A stretch of 64,000 nucleotides of DNA, from the NCBI GenBank assembly GCA_947259575.1, contig CAMYMU010000047.1:1-64000 (forward strand), written 5' to 3'. The stretch is from an uncultured Ectothiorhodospiraceae bacterium (lineage in GTDB: Bacteria; Pseudomonadota; Gammaproteobacteria; UBA6429; Thiohalophilaceae). The notes under the pieces were generated by a model. That model saw only the letters and a program-made list of their open reading frames with translations. It searched no databases and was not told the DNA's origin. The translations under genes were made by a program, and so were the position numbers. Position 1 is the stretch's first letter, and each line of letters begins with the position of its first letter. Shown here piece by piece: positions 42,428 to 50,305 of the stretch.

Positions 42428-44305
42428 ATGTGCCCTACCAAAGCACCCAAAATGGAACATTCTGATAAGATAAAGAATATCCTAAAGACGCTACCGGAAT
42501 TACCCGGCGTTTATCGTATGTACAATGCAAGGGAGGATTTAATATATATAGGTAAGGCGATTAATCTTAAAAAACGTGTCTCAAGTTATTTTCAAAAAAA
42601 ACACCCTGATCCAAAAACAGCTTCTTTAGTTAAAAATATCGATAATATTGAAACGATTATCACACATACCGAAAGCGAGGCGCTATTACTAGAAAACAAC
42701 TTAATTAAAGAACATTTGCCCCGGTACAATATTCTCTATCGGGATGATAAAAGTTACCCCTATATTTATATATCAACCGACCAGACTTTTCCTCGGCTCA
42801 CTTTTCACCGTGGCGCACGTAAAGGTAAAGGCCGTTATTTTGGCCCTTATTTAAGCGCAGGGGCAGTACGCGAAACACTGGCTTTGATGCAAAAAGTATT
42901 TTCTGTCCGCCAATGCTCAGATAGTTTCTACAAAAATAGATCACGCGCATGTTTACAATACCAGATAAAACGTTGTTCCGGACCCTGTGTCGGGCTAGTT
43001 GATGAAGCAGTTTATGCTGAAGAAGTTAATCACGTAATCATGTTTCTAGAAGGTAAAAGTACAGAGTTAAATGATATTTTGATAAAGCAAATGGAAAAGG
43101 CATCTGCATCGTTGGATTATGAGACAGCCGCCAGTTTGCGCGATCAAATCACCAACTTAAGACGCATCCAGGAAAAACAATATATCAGTGAAGGCGAGGG
43201 TGACTACGATGTAATTGCTGCCTCTACAAAGTCAGGCGTGAGTTGCGTGCAACTATTTATGATCAGAGGTGGGCATAACCTGGGCAATAAAGCCTTCTAC
43301 CCGAAAAAATCAGAATCCGAACAAACAGCAGATTTAATTAATGCCTTTTTGTCGCAGCATTATCTCGGCGTTGCTGCAACCAACAAACAAAATATGCCAA
43401 CAAGAATACTGATTTCAGAAGACGTGCCTGATAGGGGCGTGTTAGCAGCATTACTTTCTAAGCAAGCTGGCAAAAAGATTGATATAAGCTTTAAGGTTAA
43501 AGGTAGTCGAACCAAATGGATCGAAATGGCCAGGCATAATGCGGATATTGCTGTGGCATCACGTCTAGCAACCAGCACCAGCTTATTAGTTCGTTTTGAT
43601 AAACTGCGCGAGGTGTTTAAGTTAGATGAAACACCAACACGCCTGGAGTGTTTTGATATTAGTCATACGATGGGTGAAGCGACAGTTGCATCCTGTGTTG
43701 TGTTTGGACATGAAGGCCCAATTAAATCGGACTACCGACGCTACAATATAGAGAACATTACTCCCGGCGATGATTATGCTGCAATGGAGCAAGCCCTGAT
43801 GCGGCGCTATCGAAAAGCCAATGAGGAGACTGAAAAACTCCCAGATATTTTGTTTATCGATGGTGGTAAAGGTCAACTCTCCCGTGCAAAGGCCGTATTT
43901 GATGAGCTCCAAATAGCTGATACGCTTTTAGTCGGCGTTGCTAAAGGCCCAACACGTAAAGCAGGCATGGAGACATTGATTCTTTCCGGTTGCTTGTCCG
44001 AGCACCAGTCCGAGTTTATACTGCCTGCAGATTCACCGGCTTTACACTTAATTCAACAGGTGCGTGATGAGGCACATCGATTTGCCATCAGTGGACACCG
44101 AAATCGACGTAAGAAAAAACGCTCAAAATCGGTATTGGAAGAAATTGAAGGGCTGGGTCCAAAACGACGCCAATCATTGTTAACTCACTTCGGTGGTTTG
44201 CAAGAAGTCGCAAAAGCAGGTGTCGATGACCTAGCCAGCGTTCCTGGTATCAGTAAGCAATTGGCTGTAAAAATTTATGATAGTTTCCACCCTGACAACA
44301 AGTAG
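42428..44305 (+). CDS. uvrC: Excinuclease ABC subunit C
   Basis: The dual-incision nuclease of nucleotide excision repair. The GIY-YIG domain (LPGVYRMYN...LIYIGKAINLKKRVSSYF) covers about 22-53, the UvrB-binding UVR motif is near 205-240, the RNase-H-like C-terminal nuclease with ECFDISHTMGEATVASCVVF lies near 405-424, and a helix-hairpin-helix tail (EGLGPKRRQSLLTHFGG, VPGISKQLA) ends the protein. I start at 42428; an ATG at 42452 is closer to the common N-terminus but has no ribosome-binding site. Confidence 0.95.
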   Translation: MCPTKAPKMEHSDKIKNILKTLPELPGVYRMYNAREDLIYIGKAINLKKRVSSYFQKKHPDPKTASLVKNIDNIETIITHTESEALLLENNLIKEHLPRYNILYRDDKSYPYIYISTDQTFPRLTFHRGARKGKGRYFGPYLSAGAVRETLALMQKVFSVRQCSDSFYKNRSRACLQYQIKRCSGPCVGLVDEAVYAEEVNHVIMFLEGKSTELNDILIKQMEKASASLDYETAASLRDQITNLRRIQEKQYISEGEGDYDVIAASTKSGVSCVQLFMIRGGHNLGNKAFYPKKSESEQTADLINAFLSQHYLGVAATNKQNMPTRILISEDVPDRGVLAALLSKQAGKKIDISFKVKGSRTKWIEMARHNADIAVASRLATSTSLLVRFDKLREVFKLDETPTRLECFDISHTMGEATVASCVVFGHEGPIKSDYRRYNIENITPGDDYAAMEQALMRRYRKANEETEKLPDILFIDGGKGQLSRAKAVFDELQIADTLLVGVAKGPTRKAGMETLILSGCLSEHQSEFILPADSPALHLIQQVRDEAHRFAISGHRNRRKKKRSKSVLEEIEGLGPKRRQSLLTHFGGLQEVAKAGVDDLASVPGISKQLAVKIYDSFHPDNK

Positions 44306-44314
44306 TTGGTAAAA

Positions 44315-44902
44315 ATGATAGGTATACCACTCACCATTCCTAATATGATCACCATATTCCGGATTGTTATTATCCCGGTATTTGTGCTCGCCTTCATAAT
44401 GCCGGACTATCATTACAAGCCGCTTGTTTTGGTGTCGTTATTCTTTCTGGCAGGTTTTAGTGATTGGGTCGATGGCTTTCTTGCCCGGAAATTGAAGCAG
44501 TCATCCGCATTTGGTGCGTTTCTGGATCCCGTCGCTGACAAGCTGATGGTAACAACTGCCATGATCTTGTTAGTGATGTCTCCACCAGGAATCGAGCGCC
44601 CCAGCTTGCTAATTGTTTTCCCCGCCATTGTTATTATTGGCCGAGAAATTGCCATTTCTGCTCTACGGGAGTGGATGGCCAAAGTGGGTGCTCAGACCAA
44701 GGTAAAGGTCAGTTTCATTGGCAAGGTAAAGACGGCGAGCCAGCTGCTAGCGATAGGGTTTTTGCTCTACGATCAACCGATTGGCACATTCGATCCAACT
44801 ATTGTTGGTTACGTACTTCTGTATATCGCTACGATCCTGACCCTGTGGTCTATGGTGGTCTATTTGAGAGCCTCCTGGTCGAGTTTTTCTGTGAAAAAAT
44901 GA
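44315..44902 (+). CDS. pgsA: CDP-diacylglycerol-glycerol-3-phosphate 3-phosphatidyltransferase
   Basis: Makes phosphatidylglycerol phosphate in the inner membrane. The CDP-alcohol phosphotransferase motif DG-x2-AR-x8-G-x3-D-x3-D is seen as DGFLARKLKQ then FGAFLDPVADK near residues 51-75. Several transmembrane segments cover the rest of the 195 residues. I use the ATG at 44315; a TTG at 44306 is the first in-frame start. The uvrY-uvrC-pgsA order is conserved in gammaproteobacteria. Confidence 0.94.
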   Translation: MIGIPLTIPNMITIFRIVIIPVFVLAFIMPDYHYKPLVLVSLFFLAGFSDWVDGFLARKLKQSSAFGAFLDPVADKLMVTTAMILLVMSPPGIERPSLLIVFPAIVIIGREIAISALREWMAKVGAQTKVKVSFIGKVKTASQLLAIGFLLYDQPIGTFDPTIVGYVLLYIATILTLWSMVVYLRASWSSFSVKK

Positions 44903-44941
44903 GCGGGAAATGAAAATCCCTAGTTGTTTTGCCTCAACTTC

Positions 44942-44969
44942 TTGACACTTTACATTAGCTCATTACAAT
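44942..44969 (+). promoter_or_regulatory. Strong promoter of tRNA-Gly
   Basis: TTGACA (44942-44947, perfect) and TACAAT (44964-44969) are separated by 16 bases, with the mature tRNA start 11 bases after the -10 box. A GC-containing discriminator follows, as in stringently controlled stable-RNA promoters. Confidence 0.8.
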
Positions 44970-44980
44970 ACGCCTTCCAC

Positions 44981-45056
44981 GCGGGAATAGCTCAGTTGGT
45001 AGAGCACAACCTTGCCAAGGTTGGGGTCGCGAGTTCGAATCTCGTTTCCCGCTCCA
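44981..45056 (+). tRNA. tRNA-Gly (anticodon GCC)
   Basis: A 76-base gene with encoded CCA. Acceptor GCGGGAA / TTCCCGC, D-loop with AGTTGGTAGA, anticodon stem CAACC/GGTTG with loop TTGCCAA giving GCC, and T-loop GTTCGAATC. A 224-base gap to the next tRNA holds a weak TTGCCA/TAGAAT pair with 19-base spacing (45144-45174). Confidence 0.97.
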
Positions 45057-45280
45057 AATTTTCTCCCCATTTCAGACAGTTAGGTTAAACAGTGTACAGC
45101 TCGTTTAATATGGTCTGGTATGGGGCATGAAATTAGATTTTGCTTGCCACACGGGGGGCAAAATAGGGTAGAATGGCGCCCGTTTTTGTGGCACAAGAAT
45201 CGTTAGAAATCAGTCGCTTAGGCTGTATCAAACAACTCATCACAAAGACTCAAAGGTGGCGATAGCTGTCTTTACAGATT

Positions 45281-45354
45281 GGCTGGGTGGCAGAGTGGCT
45301 ATGCACCGGATTGCAAATCCGTGTACCTCGGTTCGACTCCGGGCCCAGCCTCCA
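45281..45354 (+). tRNA. tRNA-Cys (anticodon GCA)
   Basis: A 74-base gene with encoded CCA. Acceptor GGCTGGG / CCCAGCC, anticodon loop TTGCAAA giving GCA, and T-loop GTTCGACTC. It is seven bases before tRNA-Leu, so both are probably in one transcript. Confidence 0.97.
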
Positions 45355-45361
45355 TTTCTTA

Positions 45362-45448
45362 GCCCAGGTGGCGAAATTGGTAGACGCAAGGGACTTAAAA
45401 TCCCTCGGTGGCAACACCGTGCCGGTTCGATTCCGGCCCTGGGCACCA
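45362..45448 (+). tRNA. tRNA-Leu (anticodon UAA)
   Basis: An 87-base gene with encoded CCA. Acceptor GCCCAGG / CCTGGGC, anticodon loop CTTAAAA giving TAA, a long variable arm (CGGTGGCAACACCGT), and T-loop GTTCGATTC. Its 3' end is duplicated about 257 bases downstream, at the end of a repeat array. Confidence 0.97.
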
Positions 45449-45520
45449 TCTTAACCGAATAGTTATCTGATTTTATTTGAACCGAAGATTAGACCGGCAC
45501 GGTACTGATATGATCTGGTT

Positions 45521-45682
45521 CGCACTGGCTTGAACGGCTACGCCGTTCCCCCAGCATTCTCTACGCTGCGCTCCGGTCCCCTGGTTTGAACGCTGTGCGT
45601 TCGTCCAGGATTTCCTACGCTTTGCTACGGTCCCCTGGTTTGAACGCTGTGCGTTCGTCCAGGATTTCCTACGCTTTGCTAC
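45521..45682. repeat. Three 54-bp tandem repeats downstream of tRNA-Leu
   Basis: Copies lie at 45521-45574, 45575-45628 and 45629-45682. Copies 2 and 3 are identical; copy 1 is diverged. Each can form a hairpin: in copy 1 GAACGGC-TAC-GCCGTTC enclosed by CTGG/CCAG, in copies 2 and 3 GAACGC-TGT-GCGTTC enclosed by CCTGG/CCAGG. The arms differ between copies but remain complementary. Reading the minus strand as protein gives an 18-residue tandem repeat without start signals, so a structured RNA or repeat element is more likely than a gene. Confidence 0.85.
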
Positions 45683-45708
45683 GGTTATTCCGGCCCTGGG
45701 CACCATCT
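45682..45708 (+). repeat. Duplicated 3' end of tRNA-Leu
   Basis: Bases 45687-45708 repeat exactly the 22 bases 45430-45451 that include the T-arm end, acceptor arm, CCA and three flanking bases of tRNA-Leu. The CGGTT just before also matches the T-arm, with two bases (CG) deleted. The copy ends four bases before the dbpA stop. It cannot fold as a tRNA alone. Confidence 0.85.
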
Positions 45709-45712
45709 CTTT

Positions 45713-47095
45713 TTAACGTAGCTTACGTACCCGGAATTTCCGACCCTTAATCTTACCTTCTGTCAAAATCTTCAAGGCCTGTTTGGCGATAGGGCGTTCC
45801 ACGGCCACATAGGCAATATTATCAAACAGATCAATTTTCCCAATCTGCTTGCCAGGTAAGTTTGTATTTTTTGTGAGTGCACCCAGGATATCACCAGCAC
45901 GTATTTTATCTTTACGTCCCGCATTGATACATAAGGTAACCATCGGAGGGCTAAGCCTGAAGTTCTCGCGTGGCTTTAGCGATGTTAGTTTTTCGATATT
46001 CACTGACGTTTTCAAGTACTCTTCGATCTTTGTTACTTTAGGTGCCTCTGAAGGCATAAACAAACTGAGCGCAAGCCCTTCATTGCCTGCACGACCGGTA
46101 CGGCCGATACGATGAATATATACCTCAGGGTCAGGTGAAAGCTCAAAGTTGATAACGGCTTGTAAGTCTTTAATATCCAGTCCACGCGCAGCTACATCGG
46201 TTGCAATTAGAATGGAACTACTTTTGTTTGAAAACTGCACCAGCACTTGATCGCGCTCGCGTTGTTCAAGATCGCCATGTAGCGCTAGGACATGGAAGCC
46301 TTGCTGCCATAGTTCTTCGGCGAGCTCTTTACATTGTTGTTTACGGTTACAAAATATAACGCTGGATTCAGGTCGATAGTGTTTTAAAGCGGTAACGAGT
46401 GTTTTGGTTCGTTCACCTTTTTGGATTTCGTAGAAAACCTGTTTGATTTTTTTATTTTCATGTGATGCCTCTACTCGCACATCAACTGGATCTTTTTGAA
46501 TCGTATCGCTTATATATTTTATTTCATCGGGGTAGGTGGCCGAGAATAACAAGGTTTGTCGCTTGCTAGGCGTCATATCTATTATTTGCATGATGTCCTC
46601 ACTAAACCCCATGTCCAGCATGCGATCGGCCTCATCAAGCACTAACATTGTTAAGCTGTTTGTTTTTAACGAGCCCTTCTGTAAATGCTGAAGAATGCGA
46701 CCTGGCGTACCGACTACAATGTGTGGCTGATGTTCTAACGAGGCATACTGCGGCGCAGTGGGGACACCGCCGCAGAGAGTAAGAATTTTCGTGTTGGGAA
46801 TAGCGCGCGCCAGGCGACGCAGTTCCTTGCTAACCTGATCAGCTAACTCTCGAGTCGGACAAAGCACCAGAGCCTGCATTTTATATTCTTGCGGTTCAAG
46901 ATTGTGCAAAATGCCAATACCAAAAGCAGCCGTTTTACCACTGCCTGTTTTTGCCTGAGCCAACAAATCTTTGCCTTTTAAAATCGCAGGTAGACTTTGT
47001 GCCTGAATAGGTGTCATCACCTTGTAATCCAGTGATTCTATATTGACGAGAAATTCCGGTGATAAGGGCAGGGTAGAGAAGGCTGTGGTTGTCAC
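45713..47095 (-). CDS. dbpA: ATP-dependent RNA helicase DbpA
   Basis: A DEAD-box helicase that acts in 50S ribosome assembly, guided by hairpin 92 of 23S rRNA. Q motif region MTPIQAQSLPAI near 27-38, Walker A AKTGSGKT near 47, LDEADRM near 152, SATYP near 184 and HRIGRTGRAGNEG near 324-336 are present. The C-terminal RNA-recognition domain (about 385-460) includes LCINAGRKDKIRAGDILGAL, the DbpA signature. Length 460 is standard. Its stop lies four bases beyond the duplicated tRNA end. Confidence 0.95.
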   Translation of the reverse strand: MTTTAFSTLPLSPEFLVNIESLDYKVMTPIQAQSLPAILKGKDLLAQAKTGSGKTAAFGIGILHNLEPQEYKMQALVLCPTRELADQVSKELRRLARAIPNTKILTLCGGVPTAPQYASLEHQPHIVVGTPGRILQHLQKGSLKTNSLTMLVLDEADRMLDMGFSEDIMQIIDMTPSKRQTLLFSATYPDEIKYISDTIQKDPVDVRVEASHENKKIKQVFYEIQKGERTKTLVTALKHYRPESSVIFCNRKQQCKELAEELWQQGFHVLALHGDLEQRERDQVLVQFSNKSSSILIATDVAARGLDIKDLQAVINFELSPDPEVYIHRIGRTGRAGNEGLALSLFMPSEAPKVTKIEEYLKTSVNIEKLTSLKPRENFRLSPPMVTLCINAGRKDKIRAGDILGALTKNTNLPGKQIGKIDLFDNIAYVAVERPIAKQALKILTEGKIKGRKFRVRKLR

Positions 47096-47500
47096 GTGAT
47101 TATCTATGTCGTTGGCAGAAAAGCTAACGCATGATAGCAGATCGGCACTCTAGACGGTTCGCTAATTGCCGTCGCGATAAATGTTCCGGTTTTAGCATAG
47201 AAATCGATAACTTGTTGTTTTTATGTCTTATTTGAGTCAATCTTCGAATAGGCAGTGCTACCCAGAATTAGCAGCAAATTTTGACCTTCTGTCATGCTGA
47301 ATCCACCGGAAGTCCAAGTCTTTGTTGCTTTTTCTATTAATATCAACAATATATATAGTTACACCAAGTTAAGTATTTTGCTGTATAATTGACCAGTCGA
47401 AAATATTCAATTTAATCAAATTGTTATTAACGATAAATGAGGCAAATGCAGTATTATTGGCATGACATATTATTAAAGTTAGCAAACTGGTTACCAACAC
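47096..47500. promoter_or_regulatory. Divergent region between dbpA and the AAA-FHA gene
   Basis: A 405-base AT-rich region with no supported gene. A good -10 box TATAAT lies at 47384-47389 on the plus strand, with TTACAC (47359-47364) 19 bases upstream as a poor -35. This would give the AAA-FHA gene a leader of roughly 100 bases. No other clear structure is seen. Confidence 0.4.
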
Positions 47501-48745
47501 GTGTATTACGACTTTTTCAATCTAAAAGAGCATCCTTTTCGTTTAACCTGCGAGACGAAGTTCTTTTATCTCAGCCCTGAGCATACACACGCGAATGCGA
47601 TGATGGAGTTTGCTCTAATTAAACGTCAGGGACTGATGCTGCTAACGGGTGAAGTCGGCACAGGCAAAACAATGTTAGTGCAGCACTTTCTGTCACGCAT
47701 TGATGAAAACGCTCATAAGGTTGTTAAGCTAAACCAAACACAACTCTCCGAGCTTGAATTGTTTCAAATGATTTTTCTTGAACTGGTTGATGATGACACT
47801 CAGCCAGAAGTAAGAATTACACCACTATTCAAACAGGTTGTTGAAAGAATAGAAAAGCTACGTGAAGAAAAGAAACATACCATTATCGTTATTGATGAGG
47901 CTCAGAATCTTGAAATCGAAAATCTGGTTCGCTTGTTCGAGTTGTCACAAAAACGCATCGATAACGAGAAGATCTGTACCATCTATTTGGTAGGACAGAA
48001 CAAACTACGTGACACCTTGGAAGACCCGTCAGTAAGAGAATTTATCTCCACTATCAATACCAAATATCACTTGAGCTCTTTAGTATTGGAAGATATTCGC
48101 AAGTATATCTATCATCGACTGGCTGTAGCAGGGGGCCATAAAAGTGTTCACTTTGAGAATGATATTTTTCCGATTATAGAAACATATACTGGCGGACGAC
48201 CAAGGCTTATAAATGTTTTAGTTGATCATGTCCTGACCTATTCATACCTGGAAGATATTAACAAAATTACTTCACGTGTTGTTGATGATGCTATTGCGGA
48301 TCTGCAGTGGGTGCCATTTGGCGTTCAGTACGCCGAAGAAGTGCGGCCAAAAAACAAAAAGACGTTCGAAGAAGAACGCCGCTCATCGTATAAATTAATT
48401 ATTCGCTCGGAAGATAAAATCACGAGCGAATATTACATACGCAAAAAACGCATAACAATAGGGCGCCACAGTGAGAATGATCTGCGCATCGATGATACGC
48501 TTATAAGTCGACAGCATGCTCAAATTATTCAACAAGGCCGCACAGTCTATTTGCGTGATTTGAATAGCACTAATGGGTGCTTTATTAATGGGTCGCGAGT
48601 CGATATTGCTCCTTTAGAAATTGGCACCGAAATAAAGATTGGCGGCTGCCAGTTAACCTTTACACGCAGTACCAAAAATACACCTTCGAAAAATACGAGA
48701 AGCAGTGAAAATGTACTCGAGTTTGCTAAAACACATCACTCCTAG
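47501..48745 (+). CDS. ExeA-like AAA ATPase fused to an FHA domain
   Basis: A 414-residue soluble protein. Residues 1-270 are an AAA ATPase of the ExeA/GspA (MSHA MshM) type: start YDFFNLKEHPFRLT, Walker A TGEVGTGKT at 49-57, Walker B IIVIDEAQNL near 128-137 and the TGGRPRLIN sensor region near 230-238. After a charged linker, residues about 296-390 form an FHA phosphothreonine-binding domain, with IGRHSENDLRI, SRQHA and DLNSTNGCFING all intact. The start is GTG at 47501 without a strong ribosome-binding site. It has no transmembrane helix, unlike GspA. Confidence 0.88.
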   Translation: MYYDFFNLKEHPFRLTCETKFFYLSPEHTHANAMMEFALIKRQGLMLLTGEVGTGKTMLVQHFLSRIDENAHKVVKLNQTQLSELELFQMIFLELVDDDTQPEVRITPLFKQVVERIEKLREEKKHTIIVIDEAQNLEIENLVRLFELSQKRIDNEKICTIYLVGQNKLRDTLEDPSVREFISTINTKYHLSSLVLEDIRKYIYHRLAVAGGHKSVHFENDIFPIIETYTGGRPRLINVLVDHVLTYSYLEDINKITSRVVDDAIADLQWVPFGVQYAEEVRPKNKKTFEEERRSSYKLIIRSEDKITSEYYIRKKRITIGRHSENDLRIDDTLISRQHAQIIQQGRTVYLRDLNSTNGCFINGSRVDIAPLEIGTEIKIGGCQLTFTRSTKNTPSKNTRSSENVLEFAKTHHS

Positions 48746-48773
48746 CAGAAATTAAACCGGAAAAAGAATTTAT

Positions 48774-49199
48774 ATGATTGTTTTTGATCTTGTATGCGAA
48801 TTTGACCACGAATTTGAAGGCTGGTTTAAAAATGCCAGCGATTTTGAATCACAACAAACTACCGGCTTGTTAACCTGTCCTATGTGCGGGACAGACAATG
48901 TTATAAAAGTACCGAGTGTTAGCCACATTAATTTCGGTAAAAAAGAAAAACAGCTCGCTGAGTTAATTGAAATTCAACAAAACGCTGAGACACTCTCTAA
49001 TAAAATAACTGAATATGTCACCAATAACTTTGAAGATGTTGGGGAAGAGTTTGCTGAAGTGTCTAAAAAAATGCATTATGGCGAAGAAGACGAACGCAAC
49101 ATCTTTGGTTCAGCTACACTTGAAGATGCGCTTGAATTGCATGAAGAGGGCATTGATGTTATCCCGCTGCCGTCAACCAAAAAAGATAAACTGAATTAG
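48774..49199 (+). CDS. DUF1178 zinc-ribbon protein
   Basis: A 141-residue DUF1178 protein. The start IVFDLVCEFDHEFEGWFKNASDFE is typical, and a Cys pair CPMCGT near 36-41, with the earlier Cys8, could bind zinc. The C-terminal half is acidic and helical. Function is unknown. It lies 28 bases after the AAA-FHA gene and five before nfi. Confidence 0.88.
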   Translation: MIVFDLVCEFDHEFEGWFKNASDFESQQTTGLLTCPMCGTDNVIKVPSVSHINFGKKEKQLAELIEIQQNAETLSNKITEYVTNNFEDVGEEFAEVSKKMHYGEEDERNIFGSATLEDALELHEEGIDVIPLPSTKKDKLN

Positions 49200-49204
49200 G
49201 TTGA

Positions 49205-49879
49205 ATGCAACTCAAGCTTGATAACCCGCACCCCTGGGATCTATCAATACAACAAGCAAAAGTGTTACAGGTAGAGCTTGCCTCAAAAGTCATCATAAAA
49301 GATAAATTACCTGATGACATTCAGTATGTCGCGGGAATTGATGTCGGGTTTGAAAATAACGGTAAAATCACCCGTGCCGCAGTCGTTATTATTGATTTTA
49401 AAACACTCGAACATATCGATAGTTCGCTTGTTCGTATAAAGACAACCTTTCCCTATGTACCTGGTTATTTATCATTTCGAGAATTACCTGCAGTACTAAA
49501 AGCATTCGAAAATATATCTATTGAGCCTGATATCGTGCTTTGTGATGGACAAGGTATTGCTCATCCACGTCGACTTGGCATAGCTTCGCATTTAGGTGTG
49601 TTAACAGGTCTACCTACGATTGGCGTCGCAAAGTCACGATTAATCGGTACTTTTAAAGAACCCAGTGACCGTAAAGGTAATAAAAGCTTGCTTTATGATG
49701 GTAAAGATAAGATTGGTTATGTTCTACGTACACGCGATAATGTTAAACCACTTTATATATCACCAGGGCACAAGATTTCCCTGCTAACTGCATGTGACAT
49801 TGTATTGAAGTGTACAACCAAGTATCGGTTACCTGAGACGACACGCTGGGCACACCATATTGCGTCTGAGACTAAATAA
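49205..49879 (+). CDS. nfi: Endonuclease V
   Basis: Cuts DNA one base 3' of deoxyinosine, starting repair of deaminated adenine. The 224-residue protein shows the metal site VAGIDVGFEN near 40-49, the wedge PYVPGYLSFRELP near 78-90, ILCDGQGIAHPRRLGIASHLG split near 107-127, and GVAKSRLIGTF near 135. AGG lies four bases before the ATG. It may be cotranscribed with the DUF1178 gene. Confidence 0.95.
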   Translation: MQLKLDNPHPWDLSIQQAKVLQVELASKVIIKDKLPDDIQYVAGIDVGFENNGKITRAAVVIIDFKTLEHIDSSLVRIKTTFPYVPGYLSFRELPAVLKAFENISIEPDIVLCDGQGIAHPRRLGIASHLGVLTGLPTIGVAKSRLIGTFKEPSDRKGNKSLLYDGKDKIGYVLRTRDNVKPLYISPGHKISLLTACDIVLKCTTKYRLPETTRWAHHIASETK

Positions 49880-49884
49880 AGAAG

Positions 49885-50232
49885 TTTAAGAGGCTGCAGG
49901 AGCGATCTGAACTGACATATGCAAAATCATCTAGAAATATTTTCACCAAAATATCAGTATGTTGCAGTATATTCATAACTAATGCGTCATAAATAGAAGC
50001 CATCCGTATTATGTAGCAATTCCTTGCGATTCGTGACTCTGGCGCTGACGAAGACATGCTGCGAGGTAATATGTTAGCGGCGGTTGTTTGCAACAGAGAT
50101 TATGAAGAGCTTTCTCAGTTGGTCGATCAGGAAAGGATTTATTTTACGGAGTAGGACTATGCGCAAGGTATTCTTGAGGCAATAGATTATTATGATTTTT
50201 TTCACGCCGGCACAGCAACGCAAGCGTGAGGC
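49885..50232 (+). pseudogene. Decayed C-terminal remnant of sucrose-phosphate synthase
   Basis: One reading frame across the gap after nfi gives a continuous run of residues interrupted by three stops: TAA at 49990-49992, TAG at 50014-50016 and TAG at 50152-50154. Recognisable pieces are RDSGADEDMLRGNMLAAVV, NRDYEELS, ERIYFTE and, after the last stop, AQGILEAIDYYDFF. Together these match the C-terminal phosphatase-like end of bacterial sucrose-phosphate synthase (typical GDSGADEDM...GN..VVV.N.H.EELS...IYFA....AGILEAI.HYDFF), as I know the family. There is no start codon and the N-terminal two-thirds are missing. The intact phosphorylase and phosphatase genes downstream are of the same sugar pathway. 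Confidence 0.7.
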
Positions 50233-50305
50233 GTGATAAAATACTTATCAGCTAATTGGTCAGGTATATGATTAAGAAAAAAGTATAAATAATTGAGCAG
50301 AGGTT

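Noticed and set aside
45240-45462. ORFs spanning tRNA-Cys and tRNA-Leu on both strands
   Set aside because: They are shadows of tRNA genes, which are well supported by cloverleaf pairing.
45521-45682. Possible CRISPR-like array
   Set aside because: The units are contiguous without variable spacers and no cas genes are in the window.
45473-45706. Minus-strand ORF with an 18-residue tandem repeat
   Set aside because: It is produced by the 54-bp repeat (a multiple of three) and part of the duplicated tRNA. It has no ribosome-binding site; structured-repeat interpretation explains it better.
45430-45708. Integrated genomic island with attL/attR at tRNA-Leu
   Set aside because: The duplicated tRNA end would fit att sites, but the 257-bp interval holds no integrase or cargo; only a minimal element or a repeat expansion remains possible.
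49872-50093. 73-codon minus-strand ORF after nfi
   Set aside because: It is antisense to the recognisable sps remnant, which has clear family motifs on the plus strand.
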